Shown here piece after piece: positions 1-12,500 of a stretch of DNA of 64,000 nucleotides; the first letter of the stretch is position 1; the number at the start of each line of letters is the position of its first letter. The notes beneath the pieces are model-generated. The model was not told the DNA's origin. It saw nothing but the letters and a program-made list of their open reading frames with translations, and did no database searches. The translations under genes and the position numbers were made by a program. The stretch is from Kryptolebias marmoratus (taxonomy: Eukaryota; Chordata; Actinopteri; Cyprinodontiformes; Rivulidae). The stretch is taken from assembly GCF_001649575.2 (NCBI RefSeq), contig NC_051433.1, positions 8,395,234 through 8,459,233 on the forward strand, given 5' to 3'.

Positions 1-2091
1 ATGATTTTGGATGCATATTCATGCTGTTATTTGATGTATTAAAAATACTATTTTCCTCATGAGAAAGAACCCTCCACGGTGGTACTTTATTAATCCCTTC
101 ATCTCCTCACACTTCAGTCTGAAAGTTCAGCGCAGCAGCAGCAGCCATGAAACATTCAACGTCTCACTCTTACTGTTCGCAACAAAGTCCTCTTCCCTCG
201 GCACGTGAGGCACATGAATATGCAAGAAAACTGCAGCCGCTGCATGAGCAATATGAAGGCAAAACCAGGGCAGGGTTACTCTGTTGGCTGAAAGCCGCTG
301 TTGTGTAGCTTCACATCACATCATCTCCTGGTGCAGAAAGACACACTAACCCATTAAAGGCTACAATCTCTGCTGGGCTTTGTTTTCTGTGTCACGGCTG
401 CCTCTCCTGCGTCATCACCGTTGGAGTGAATGTGGTGGTGCCCAGATGGGTAGAACCTGGAGATGTTACAGCGTCTGACACTGCTGTAGCTGCTTGATGT
501 TGTTGTATGCGCTGCAGCAGTGACAGGGCCTTTCAAAACAATGTCCAAATGACTCTCTGACAGCAAGATTCTTTAACTTTGTAACACCCCCAAAAAAAAG
601 ACACCATCACAATTTCACGTCTGAGCATATTATAAATTAAAAACAAAAAAAAAACTGTTTTAAATAGTTAATCTAGGTGGCTGAGAGGAAACTGAGTGAA
701 CAGAAGAACATCTAACCATCAGAATAATGCCTCTCTGTCGTTGTTTAGCCTCACAGAGCCATTATCCTGATGGCTAGGAGATAAATCAGACATCATACGT
801 GTTCAACAGAGTGGTTTATTAGGTTAATGGTACATTTAGTTAATAGCTGGTCCACGGCTCTGTTAAAAGGCTTTGGGAACAAATATGCAAAAATCCTGTT
901 CAGGTTTTTTGCTTCAGTAATTCAGCATGCACTGTTGGTTTTTCTATTCATGCTGTTCAGGGGTATTCTGTAAAGGCTTGGTCTGGTTTAAGAAATGCTG
1001 GGTCTGGTTTTAGGCTGACATCACATTAATATCCACGTGGATGCCAGGACACCTTTTAATGTTTTTTAGGTGTTGCATTTCAGACATTAATCTCTAAACC
1101 TGTCAGTGGTGTAGGTGTTTGGCTGGTCAGTGGATATTCCCTACGCTCGCATTCATTGCTTTATGTTCCTCGGTGTCTGGCGTCCTCAGAGTGAAAATAT
1201 AAAATCAAAAGGCGTGAAAATCCCATTCAAGTTCACCGAAAGTCTTCTAATCAATGTTTCAACTGATGGTGCTTTACAGGAGCTCCCAATCAGCCATCAC
1301 AAAGGCAGTTTAAAGAGCATTTCCAATGGCCGAGAAGACGATAAGCAGAAATGATGAAGAAAAAAATGAAACAATGCAACTAAAAGGAAATTAAGGTCAG
1401 TTTCAACCACTGAACAAAGGGAGCGTTCCTGTAAGATCGCAGAGCTCTAATGTTATGTGACTGGCTCAAAGGGAAAATGTTACTCATTTCTTTTCTCCCA
1501 TGTTTCTGTCTGTTGCTATATAAGCTACATCTCTGTCACAAAAGTGTTTTTTGTGGATTTTAATTTTTTGTCTTTTTCATTAGCTGTAGGCCTCTGCTGA
1601 CCTTTTTAAACAAGAAAATTAGAAATTTGCTGTGGCTCACAGAATTATTTATTAAATATGTGAAAATGTCCTAACCCTAACACTGTCCATGAAATGTTTA
1701 TCCATGATGGTGTTGATGGACACTTTTATAACAACAAACAAGGGGCTAATTAGAATTATGCATGTATATATATTTGCATGTATAAACAGCAAAAACAAAA
1801 AAACAAACCAATATGTGGCTACCATCAAGCAGGAATATTTTGTCATATTTAAGCTACATCTTGTGAGCATGATTCAAACTTCAAGGAGTCTAAAATTTAA
1901 TATTTCTAAGTTTAAAGGTCCTCTTTTCTGTTTATAGATTATTTCAAGCAGGCAGGCTAGAGCAGAAATATTTAGGCCTGAGCTGTCCTGAGATGCAGGA
2001 ATACCTGCAGGCCTGTGGTTATATGTCTTTATGACTGTGCATGTGGAAACACAACTGCTTGTGTGTGTGTGTTTCCCTGTATGTTCACTTC

Positions 2092-2112
2092 TGTGTGTGT
2101 GTGTGTGTGTGT
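2092..2112. repeat. (TG)n dinucleotide microsatellite
   Basis: About 10 uninterrupted TG copies; a shorter GT run precedes it at about 2060-2072. Confidence 0.9.
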
Positions 2113-3608
2113 TGGAGTCAGCCTGTCCCCAGGGGGCTCATGGTGTAACATGCTGTCCAACTGGTTTTATTAACCAGTTGCTGCTCAAGGCCACTGAAAA
2201 CACGGTTCGACTTGTTTTCAGCAGACAGGATCACATAGAACCACTAACCTTAAGCTTTCACCAGATAAATCACCTAATCCTCTGTCTCCAGAGTTAACAC
2301 TGGAATTAAATCATATTTGATTCAGACTCATTACTGGGTTAATCAAAAATCAGTTTCAGTTGTTGGAAAAAAGGAGTTTCAGAAAAATTCAACAACACGT
2401 ATTCAGTTTAGTAAAAATCAAAAGAATTTGTGCAGCTAAAAAATTGTTCTAAAAATATACTTACTCCATTATGTTTTTATTGGCACTTGCAGTTCCTTTC
2501 CACATTAAAATTTCATATAGCAGCAATACTGGGAATGTTAGTTTTAAAGTTTAATTAGTTTTACTAGTAACACTGTTAAAAATAAATGAGCAGTGGCACT
2601 CACAAACAAGCTTTACATTAATATCATTTAAAACAATAATATTTATAGATGCCAAAACAATACGTTCCACGTGCAAGTTTTAAAGCATTTCAAATAAAGA
2701 ATCTGCATAAATAGTATAGATTTTTATAGCAATGTGAAGAAATATTTAAAGTATTATTTAGATTTTTTTCTGATTTTGTTTATTTTAACAGATAAATTCT
2801 AATGTAGGACTGTCTCTTGTATTGCAGTGTATATTTTTCTTGTTAAAAAGGGGATTAAACCTCTCATCCCGCTTATCTGTCAAGCTCGTGTTAGCTCATA
2901 TATACTAAATGCTACACCTGAGTGTTAAAAACAACACTCTCCAACCGCATAGCGACACGTGCACTGAAGCCCTGAATTGTTGGAGAAACCTTCTGGACAG
3001 ACTGCAGGAGCAAGGCATGTTTGCACCGTGAACCCTTGCCCTTTCTGGGAGTGAATATAGCAGCAAACAGAACATCTATCTGTACGCGCTGAGGCAACTT
3101 CCTGCTTCATACTCTTCCCTGGTTTCAGATCACAAATGTTCAAAACGTGGCAGCTCGTTTTTTAACTGATGCAAAATATAAAAGTGTGAACACATAACTC
3201 CACTCGTGGCATCCCATTCTTGTTTCCTTTCCATTTTTAGTCCTGCCTCCTGTACGCTCCTGTGTTTGTGCGTTAAAATAGCTGACGCTTTATCAGGCCT
3301 TTGTTTGGAATGCCTTCTCACACCTCTGTCTCTCTAATTAAGAGAATCGCCTGATGCTAACCAGGCATTTCGGTTCTGATGTGGCAGCAGACGGAGAGTT
3401 CCCGGATCTCATCAGGTCTCCAGCATGGAGGATGCTACTGCTGCACAAGGTGCAGATAGGACATGTGAGTGTGTAAAAAATAAAATGAAAAAAGGCTGCT
3501 GCAGCTCCCATCCCCCAGTTTTAATGTACACACGCTGTCAAACGCGCGACGGGGGAGAACACGCTCTAAAGAGCGGCAAACCAATTGGCCACAGGAGGAA
3601 TACATGTT

Positions 3609-3609
3609 N
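3609..3609. other. Ambiguous base N
   Basis: A single N within otherwise complete sequence, probably a base-call or consensus ambiguity. No gene is affected. Confidence 0.95.
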
Positions 3610-4619
3610 GTTTTAGCTCCTCCAGCCTGGCTGTCTGAATTAAATGGGTCCTGTCGTCGTCTTCGCAGCTGCAGCTGAGCTGTAACGCTGTAAAACAACC
3701 AACCAAGGTGCTCCCATTTATACACACGCGAATACAAATGTCTAATTCTGGCCAGTTTTAGCCCCAAAAGAATTACTTGGCAAAATCACGTTTTCTAATA
3801 ATAAAAACCAACTGATGCAAAACAAATGCATCTGATAGATGAAAACAGATAAATAGTTTGTGACATCTGTCTGTAAAATGAAAGCAATTATTCAGCAAGA
3901 AATCCCTAAAGACAGACATATAGCAACTGCTACAAATACTTTTATGCACTTAAACGCAGAACAGACATATAAGTCAGCTAAAACCTTAATTAGACACAGA
4001 AAAAGTCCCCAAATCCCTTACATGCATGCAAGTCTCATATTCATTAAAGCCACTGAGCATATTCCCCTCAGTGAAGTAAAAGGCAGGCACGAGCTGTTTG
4101 TGTTTATTTATGGAGCAGGAACTCAGGCCGTAAACTCGAAGCCCAGAGGCTCAGAGAAAATGACGAGGGGTCCTTGTTTTTCATCCAAGCCTCTTTCATC
4201 TTCACTCAACTTAACGAGGCAGATACCAAATGACTGCGGCCGTTTCTGCAAAGGCTTTATTTAAAAAGATGGTGCATCACGCTCCTTCAGACAATAAGTT
4301 TAAAGTCTGTTGGTGGTGATGATGCTCCCAGCGGCGTTTCTGTCTGTGTTCTGAGGGGTTCACCAGATAACACAGTTTTAAACATCAGTACATCCTTGCC
4401 ACACACTCGTGCACCCACTCAAAGCCAGAGAAGCATCCGTGTGCTCATCTGGGCCAATAAAGACAAAACAACAAATCAGACAATAGAAATCAAGTCTTTT
4501 TTTTTGAGCATCTTAGTTAATTCACCTTTTTAAGCATGAATAGTCTGATTTTGATGCAATCTGCTGGCTTCCTTAGATGGATAACGTTTATTAACTTTAT
4601 AATGTCCACGAACATTTTT

Positions 4620-4680
4620 GTAGTGCCCTGAGATGATTTTTGCTTCGAATTGGTGCTACATAAATAAACTGAACTGATTA
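4620..4680 (+). repeat. 3'-tail-like fragment of a teleost dispersed repeat
   Basis: The stretch running from GTGCCCTGAGATGATTTTTG to ATAAATAAACTGAACTGA matches the form, recalled from other fish genomes, of a common repeat tail (gcgcc-ttgag ... ctatataaataaa-ttgaattga). Assignment to a named family needs a repeat library. Confidence 0.4.
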
Positions 4681-4689
4681 CAAATCCAC

Positions 4690-4935
4690 AACTGTCAGGA
4701 ATAAATATAGTGGGATCAAGCAGGGCAGTGGAGCAGCATAAAGACAGAGCTCAGCATTCAAACACGGATGGCTTTTGTAAAAAGATCTTTTTATCTGCAT
4801 ACATTATTCAACAAATCTGAGTATAAATATGCATCAATACATGAAAACTGTCAGAAGGCTCTTCCATGGATGTCGCCGTTGTTGACCTATTTTCTCTAAG
4901 TAAACCAGTCTTCATGACATTGCAATTAGTGCTTT
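4690..4935 (+). repeat. Dispersed repeat copy 1 (pairs with 18,960-19,305)
   Basis: Shares ordered, diverged blocks with the second copy about 14.3 kb to the right: GAGCTCAGCATTCAAACA, a GGCTTTT block, TTTTTATCTGCA, and CATGGATGT followed by TTGTTGACC, then AGTCTTCATG. Same orientation, no coding potential. Looks like two old copies of one non-coding interspersed repeat. Confidence 0.6.
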
Positions 4936-5129
4936 TAACTGGCTTTTGCATAAAATTTAAATGCTTTAAGGAAAAAGTGAATGTGTATAATTGATTATTG
5001 ACTGAAAGCTGTAAGATATGGAGAGCTTATTATCGGTCCATCCTGTCAGAAAGAAGACAACCTGTTCTGTTCTGAAAGCTTAGAAAACATTCTGAGAGGA
5101 GAAAACTAAACTATGCTCTGCATAGAAAG

Positions 5130-5240
5130 AAGACCGAATTATCTAAGCACAAGCTCATCTCTTATTTACAAAACTATGGTGAGGATGTGTTTCTGTGGTC
5201 AGGTGAGTCCATGTTTAAGCTTGTTTTTGTGTCCAACTGA
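5130..5240 (+). pseudogene. Possible relic of a Tc1/mariner-like transposase
   Basis: One plus-strand frame reads KHKLISYLQNYGEDV, then FLWSGESMFKLVFVSN and a stop. The block FLWSGESMFKL resembles the second-aspartate region of Tc1 transposases (typically LWSDESKFEL), with the catalytic Asp replaced by Gly. Only about 35 residues remain and no terminal repeats were found. Fish genomes carry many dead Tc1 copies, but this match is short and could be chance. Confidence 0.3.
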
Positions 5241-5726
5241 ATGGGTTTTAGGTGCCAGAAATAGGTTAGAGCAGTGAAACAGTGAAGGACGCAGACGCTG
5301 CTGTCACTGGTGACTTGGGCAAGCATCAGAGCCTACATTGTGAGTTTTAAATGTGTGACAACTGATACAGAGGTGTATAAATGGGTTCAACTCAGACTTA
5401 GAATGATAATATACACGTGGAGTTACTTTGCAACACTGCACAAGATCCACCTTCTCAGCTTTCAGCAGAGCTTTTGACTCGCCAAGAATCTCCAGAGATA
5501 CGCAGCTCATTAGGAAGGGCTGTCATTATGAGCTACGTGTCCATGTGACACAGAGTAGAAAAATAAACCTCAGTTTAACCAATTACAGCTTTGCAAAAAC
5601 AGGTAAATATCACAGTTAAACATCAGCATGAGGCTGCTGGAAAAGGACAGAGCAAAAACACAGTGACTATAAATGAGTGCAGGCCTCCAGCTTTGTGTGC
5701 GAGCGTGCATGCGTTGGCATGGGCAT

Positions 5727-5753
5727 GTGCGTGTGTGTGTATGTGTGTGTGTG
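5727..5753. repeat. (GT)n microsatellite, interrupted
   Basis: GT-rich run with single C and A interruptions. Confidence 0.85.
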
Positions 5754-5933
5754 ATCTGTCTCAGCCTGTCAGCAGGAATGAGTGAATACATTAAATTAGC
5801 TACAGCCTGCACAGGGCCACTAACTCATCATTATAACGATGAAGATATGATAGGTGCAGACAGATTGACAGCAGCCCCTGGGGGCTCAAACCAGCCTCTG
5901 CAGACTTTCTAGTAACTCAGGATGAGAGGCAAG

Positions 5934-5948
5934 CCCCCCCCCCCCCCC
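5934..5948. repeat. Poly-C homopolymer, 15 bp
   Basis: Fifteen consecutive C (G on the other strand); its length may be uncertain in the assembly. Confidence 0.9.
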
Positions 5949-6541
5949 GAGTGAGCTGTTACACTGAAAGAGAGGAGAGGGTCTGATCTGATGTTAGCAG
6001 GTTTGCTTCATGGAAGCAGATTTGATGTGCTTCAATGCGATGTGTCCAAACATTCAGGCTGCATGCTGAGCTCTTGAACGAAAGCTTGAAGGCTGGTATT
6101 AAGTAAGAAGCACAGAGGGAGAGCAGCTTTACAGTAACAGCATCATCAGAGTTACACAATCTCAGGCTGCAGCCCTGCAACAAGTACTCTGGAGACAGAA
6201 TGGAGTCGTTTTCATTGACTTTGGTTAAGTCGATACAATGAAAGTTGTAGACCTCCAGCGATGGATTTCCAAAATCAACACAAACAAGCATAATTTATTA
6301 CAAGGTATAAAACATCATAAAAACGTCATCTGAAAGCAGCAGGATCCATAAGCCTTAGACAGCATCAAAGAATGAGAGCAGGAAACATTTATTGGTTTGT
6401 TGTTTATTTTGTGTGATGAGAGCTGCAGTCTGGTGGCTTACACAAGATTTAAAACTGCTCTGGTGATTTATGACAGAAATTTATAGGCTTGTTTCACTTT
6501 AAAATTCTGTCACCCTTCTGATGTTTATTTTGATTGTTCTG

Positions 6542-6605
6542 GAATAGAATAGAATAGAATAGAATAGAATAGAATAGAATAGAATAGAATAGAATAGAAT
6601 AGAAT
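6542..6605. repeat. (GAATA)n pentanucleotide microsatellite
   Basis: About 12.8 perfect copies of GAATA/AGAAT with no interruption, so probably young and length-variable. Confidence 0.95.
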
Positions 6606-9600
6606 CGTAGTCAATTATTTGCCTTTATGAGGGCAATATTTCTCAAAAATAGTTAAAAATAAGAAGTGAAAAAGAAATGTGGAATGATCACTAAATGATG
6701 GATTTTAACAAACTCATCCTTATAACTGTATTTCAGACAACTGATATTAAAACATCCAACCTGTAGGAGCTGTCGTCTTTAATCATAATGAAGGAAGTTT
6801 TGTTTTTTTTTAATAGAGTTTATAGATTAAGGTAGTTGATTATTCTACGTTCATGTGTGGAATGAATGTAATTCATGAACTCACAGCTTTAGCAGATTCT
6901 GAAATCGTACTTAAAATTGTAGCTTTTAGGACCTCATTTGCTGCGTTTGTTTATTTGCTCCTGTCTGATCGTTAATATTTTCAAGAAGCCGTCGCCTCAA
7001 TTACACACGTTTGAGAAGTTGTTTTTTGGACATGTTAAATAAAACATGTCATTTTGGTGTAATTCTGCAGGAGTGAGCATTGAGCTGAGTTCGCAGGAAA
7101 CAGTGACTCTAAAGGGGCTGTGATTACTCGGCCTGCACCGTTTCAATAGGTTCCAGCGCCGTTATTGAAAGGATGATCACTGTGTTCATTTAGCTATTGT
7201 AATGAGGAAAAGGCTGTTCATCTGGGTGATATTTAGCTGTGGGTTCTTTGGTGTGTAATCATGCTCCAATAAGCTGCTCACTGTTCAGTGGGTGTGCAGA
7301 ACCAAAGCACAGAGCTCATGAGGGACGAGTAGATAATTATTCTGGTGACTGTGTGTGTTCGTTAGGACGAATGATGCTGAAGAAGCAGCTCTGAGATGAA
7401 AAGGCAGAGGTCCAAAATCAGCTTTTCCTTTCAAACACGCGAGAGAAGAAAACACTTTTAATTTAAACTTATTTCCAGAGTCATAATATTTTAAAATAGC
7501 TAAAAATACATTTAAAAAAAGATAAAGCATTGTGTTTAATTTACTCTAATTAAACATAAAGATATTACAAAACATAAAGTTGCATTTTAGAAAACTAAAT
7601 TAATTTCATCAAAACATTTGAAACTGGTGCAAATGATACAAAGAGCAAAAAATGTATAACAATATTACAAACCCTTATGTTATGAGTGATAAAAATTGAG
7701 TTCAAGCTTTACTCTTTACCATAAAAAGTAAAAAGAAAAAAAAAACTGAATTTTTTTGTGTAACCTCCTTTCACTCTGTGGAACAGCCACTCCTATACTG
7801 ATAATATTTAGAAGCATTTTCTCATTTCACTACTTATTTGCAGGTTATATTTCATCGAATGCAGTGTAGCTAATGGGAAACTGCAAGTTTGGATGTGTCA
7901 GCAATAATTATTCCTCCAAATGGTTTTGCACAGAGAGCAGACTACGAAACCCACTCAGAATCTTCTTTTTTTTTCTGCACAAGCAATAAATCTCATCACA
8001 TAGTCCACCAAGAGAACTGGGGAAAAAAAGTCCAATCATCTTCTTGTAGAGTCAAAGAGTCTACCTTATATTGAGCTGTAGCAGGAAACCCCCCACAATT
8101 CCAGTCAAGATATTCATTACAGCAACAAACCTCCAAGTCAGCAGAACACAACACAATGAGGGAGCAGCCATCTCCTGTGGCTCTGATTTCATGCTCCAAG
8201 TTGCATTTTTCTGGTTGCAGAAACCCATTTATCCCAACCTCCAACCCTGTTTTTCCATTGTCCCACCATTTTCCCCCTCTTACATCCACCCTAAACGTAA
8301 CAGCAGACAGCAGCCATAATAATCTGTGGATAAACCTCTCCTACATGGGGCGCTAAGAGGAGGATATAGCGTTTCATCCCCAGACAAGAGCTCTGTTCTC
8401 CACAGAAAGTGTGTCCTTAATGTGTTTTCCCCCCACAAGAAGAAAATGCTCCTGTGTATCTAAAACACAATGCCATGAGACGAGCTGCTCCGTGCTGCAC
8501 ACTGAGGGGTTTAAATCACTGCCAGAGTGCTCTGCAGCCCTCGCTGCGTAGTTCAAGGGGATCATGGTAAGCCAATGAACACGAGGAGCTGCCGACCTGC
8601 AGCAGGCAGAGCTCTTTTGCCATTAAACTCGGTGTCACTTCAATTTTCTCCTGTGTTCCTATAAAGGGCATGTTCTGTCTGTGTGCTGGCAAACTGCTTC
8701 AAGACGACTGTCGTTCTGCAGCCGACAGGCAGAGATCACACCGTAAAAGGCTGCTGCTCTTCAACAAAGTGTGAAAAAACACAAAAATAAAAAGACAAGA
8801 ACCAGATTATTTATTTGGGTGTAAATAATAGAACTAAATGGAGTCAGATAATCTCTATATGGTCCAAAAACTAAGAATATGGTTGTTTTAAAGCCTTTAC
8901 TTTATTTTAAATCACATTTAACAGCCTTTTTTTCCATCACACCTGTATTTATATTTTGTGGTTTTATTTTAGTTTAACTTGTATCCCTATCTTGCTGTAA
9001 AATGTCGAATTGCTTCTAATTTTAAAAAAAAATTCAATACTTTACTGCTTTTTAATTTACACAGCAGGAGTTCACAACAACACTCATTTGTATTTCACAC
9101 ATACAGAAAAACACAATTACGTCCTTTCGAGGAAGTTCAGCAGTAGCGTGGAGGGAAAATGATTTTATGTTGATTAAAATTTGAAAACAAATGACCGTAA
9201 ATGTAAAGATCACCACACAAAAATGTAAAGATCTGAGACATTTGAGTATGCATAAAGGTTACTGTGTACAAAAAAGACATCCAATTACACAAATCAGTAG
9301 AGCAGATCTGATTATTTCATTAAATTGTGTAAAACTTAGTAGAGATGGTATTATTGCCTTTCTTTGTGCCACCCTACTTCTATGTTGACAGATCAGTATA
9401 TCAGAGAAATTACAGGAAGAGAGAAAAAAAGAGAAAAATCCCTCAGTAAATGTGGTGGCTGACTTTTTTCTGTCTCACAACCTCCCTGAAAAACTGTGCA
9501 GACCAATAACCTGCCAGCTGAGAGAAATGGATATGGAAATATTGCTAACACCTCTGCAGCTTTTATTTATTTATTGTTCTTAATGAACCAGCACAAACAT

Positions 9601-11794
9601 GACTGCAGAACAGCACTCACACATGAACACATTATGTGCTGCAGACATGAGGGAGCTGGTGGCCAGTGGGGAGAATGAGGTAATGATGAAAAGGTGCGGC
9701 GATGAGCTCTAATGAGCTATCGATGTTTCCCGATGATGAGAAGAGGGAGGCGCGCTGCTGGACTGAAAAATCAGCAGCAGTGAGATGTCTGGGAACAATA
9801 ATGATAATGATTGTTATTTGAATGACAAAAGATGCTACAAACATGTAACTACAAGGAGGGAAAGTGGCCAGTCTTGAAGGAAGAAGTTCAATATTCTCAT
9901 TTTTTATAAAAAGGAAGTGGGTCAGGTTGCATGAGTTCAGTCGTGGAGGAATTGATAACCAAATCATGCATTATGAAAGAAGTAAAAGTGTCAAATGATG
10001 ATGCTATCAATAAGATATGAGCTCAACCTAAAAATCTTTCAGATGTGCAAATACAAAACAACAGCACTGAGATTAGAAATCCAAGTAAACAAAAGGAGAA
10101 GAAAAAAAAACTGGAGTAAATCAATAATTTTCACATTACTGCAGCGTTCTGCGGACACAACATGATTATTAGGATCTAAGCATTAAATATTTGTGACAAA
10201 TCAAGTTGTTTGTGACAAATTTAATGTCATAATAATGGTTGAAACTAAAATATCACAAGAAATGAAGTGAAATTTCCCACAAACATTCTGTGAATGAAAC
10301 TAACAGACTATGAAGACCTCCTCATGCTTTACTGGGGGAATAATTTTGGTTCTAATTAGCTCTATTATTGTTTCTAATGAGGCTCTGTCAGCCCCCAAAC
10401 TCATCTTGTTTGGGACATTTTTGCTTTTTTTATATACAGTGTAGTTCAGGCAGGTAAGGTCGACTTTGGGTTTTTTTTTTTTCAAGAAGCTGCTAAAACC
10501 TGAAACAGACGCCATAATAGGGATGTTCCATTGCAATTACCCCAAAAATTGCTTGTTTCAGGAAAGAGATGTGAACAATTTCAAGTAATTATGTGTGCAT
10601 TTAAAACTAAGTTTAATCAAAAACGTTTAGTGCATGAACCTAAACAAGAGACAGTTAAAAAGAGGAAAATGTAAAAGAAAACAATCTGTCTCCTGAAAGT
10701 GTGGAAAAAAGCCCAACAAATACCCAAAACTGAGTGTTACAGGCTGCAGCCGTGGCCCCAATTGTTTTGTGGTTGTTTTTACTTTAATCCTTTGGTTTGT
10801 CTAAATTCTGTTTTCTGTGAGCTCATGTTTTAAAAATTCTGCAATATAAAGTCCCACATGTTGCTTGGATGTGGTCATGGGGTTCATGCTGGAGGAAGGA
10901 GGAGAAAACTATAAAACTCTGCCAGTTTCTAAACAAAATCAAACGCTATATTCAAAACACAGACAGTTTAATGCCTATCTGCTGGGGGAAGTTTGGTACA
11001 CAAGCTTTTTTTTTTTTTAATAGATTTCAGTCAGATTGGAGAACATCTGGACGGAACAATCTGAGAGATGCTGCTTCACAGGAGAAAAATTCAAAAAGAC
11101 ATTGATTTTTATTGTTGATGATGTCAGTGGGTGATTTTGCTTTAAATAAAAGTTTTTATGTGTCTGATCCAGATGATACCAGCTCATAAAGGTGAGGATT
11201 CTCTGATTCGTGGGCTCAGTGTCCGCTCAGACACAGTGTTGCTGATAGCAGAGAGTAATTGACTGGAACTCGAGCCATCAGACACCGGAAGGTCCCCGAA
11301 GATCAGCTGACAGTCGGAGCCTGAAACACATTACCATCGATTTTTCAATGAGCTTGTTTCATCACAGATTGTGCAGGCTAAGAGTCAGGGAGCTGCACTG
11401 CAGGAAATTTGCTTTACATACATTTAACTGAATGTTTTACATATTTGAAAGATTAAAAAAAGCTATCCTTAGCAGGCTTATTAGCAGTTAAAAATGTTTG
11501 ATTTGTGTACTAACTGTGGAGAAACGCTGCTCGGCCGTCTGAACCCAGACTCATTTATTAAAGTGTGAGCGACAAGAAGTCTCCAGTGATGAATGTTGGC
11601 AAATTGTTGATACAGTCTCTATCAGAGATGAATGTTCTGTCACTGACTTCACAGGGGTCACAGGCTAAAATAAATCCCGCCTTTAAAGCGGCTGACATGA
11701 TTAATCTTTGGCAATGCTTTGTGTTAATGTCAGCCTGAATTGGAAGTATAATTCTTCACGTACTGCAGCTGCTTGTATGCAGTTACAATTAAAG

Positions 11795-12140
11795 ACCTAG
11801 CATTCCCTCAAGGAATGCATATCGCCCGCTGATTTCATGCCAAAGTTGAAGAGGAAGATCATCTTTTGAAGAGAAATGATGATTTTGTAGTTAGTCGTTT
11901 TGGTAAACGCTTAAAAAAACAATATGGGTAATCTCATGCGATGCTGGAAGATGTCACGCTCAGAGTAAGTGTTGTGAATGACTCCCAGCTACTACCACAT
12001 CAAATCTTAGGTTAATATGTGTCTTTTTTCTTTCTTAGGTCAGTTGGCTTTGGCAGCCATCTTGAACTGGATTGGCTTCTAAAGTTATTCAGGTGTAGCT
12101 GATTGTTTCCTGAATGTTTCATTAATTTAAGTTTAAGATA
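11795..12140 (+). repeat. Dispersed repeat, inverted relative to 17,085-17,440
   Basis: The reverse complement of 17,085-17,440 aligns with this segment in order: GGAATGCATATCGCCC (other copy GGCATATTGCCC, gapped), TTCATGCCAAAGTT, AAGATCATCT, GACTCCCAGCTACTACCACATC, TCAGTTGGC...GCAGC, TGGCTTC and GTAGCTGAT. Non-coding. The family is not named here; comparison with a fish repeat library would settle it. Confidence 0.65.
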
Positions 12141-12156
12141 TTTTGCTTACAAAAAA

Positions 12157-12306
<150 letters not shown>

Positions 12307-12500
12307 TTTCTTTCTTCAGTTGACAGTGGCATCCATCTTGATTCAGGTTAATAAGTTGTGCACATCCAACAATTACTTTCTGCAGGTTTCATTCGAATTA
12401 GTCTAGTAATTCTTGATACAAACAGACACAAACACACAGACACGAGCAAAAACATTATCACCCACCTTTGACTTCCAGTAGCGGGTGATAATTAAATGCT
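12307..12500 (+). repeat. Partial second repeat copy after the (ATAG)n array
   Basis: CAGTTGACAGTGGCATCCATCTTG echoes CAGTTGGCTTTGGCAGCCATCTTG at 12,041-12,064. A later stretch (cacccacctttgacttcc...gggtgataatt) is the kind of hairpin-forming end seen in fish repeats. The limits are approximate. Confidence 0.45.

Larger units (their letters stand above)
1..4500. other. No gene seen; AT-rich non-coding sequence
   Basis: Short ORFs only, none with recognisable domains or flanking splice signals that build a gene. Contains (TG)n at about 2092-2112 and a single unresolved base (N) at 3609. A 134-codon plus-strand ORF at 3860-4264 has no recognisable similarity, has AT-driven composition and is probably chance. 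Confidence 0.6.
5250..11790. other. No gene seen; microsatellite-bearing non-coding region
   Basis: AT-rich with scattered short ORFs lacking similarity or usable splice context. Holds a (GT)n run at 5727-5753, a poly-C tract at 5934-5948 and the pentanucleotide array at 6542-6605. Nothing else is recognisable. Confidence 0.55.

Noticed and set aside
150..172. AACATTCAAC resembling the start of miR-181
   Set aside because: Identity stops after ten bases and no complementary arm for a hairpin lies nearby.
3860..4264. 134-codon plus-strand ORF
   Set aside because: No domain or similarity recognised, AT-driven composition, and no splice or promoter context.
6542..6605. Regular array considered as a CRISPR or satellite
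   Set aside because: Repeat units abut with no spacers. It is a simple (GAATA)n microsatellite.
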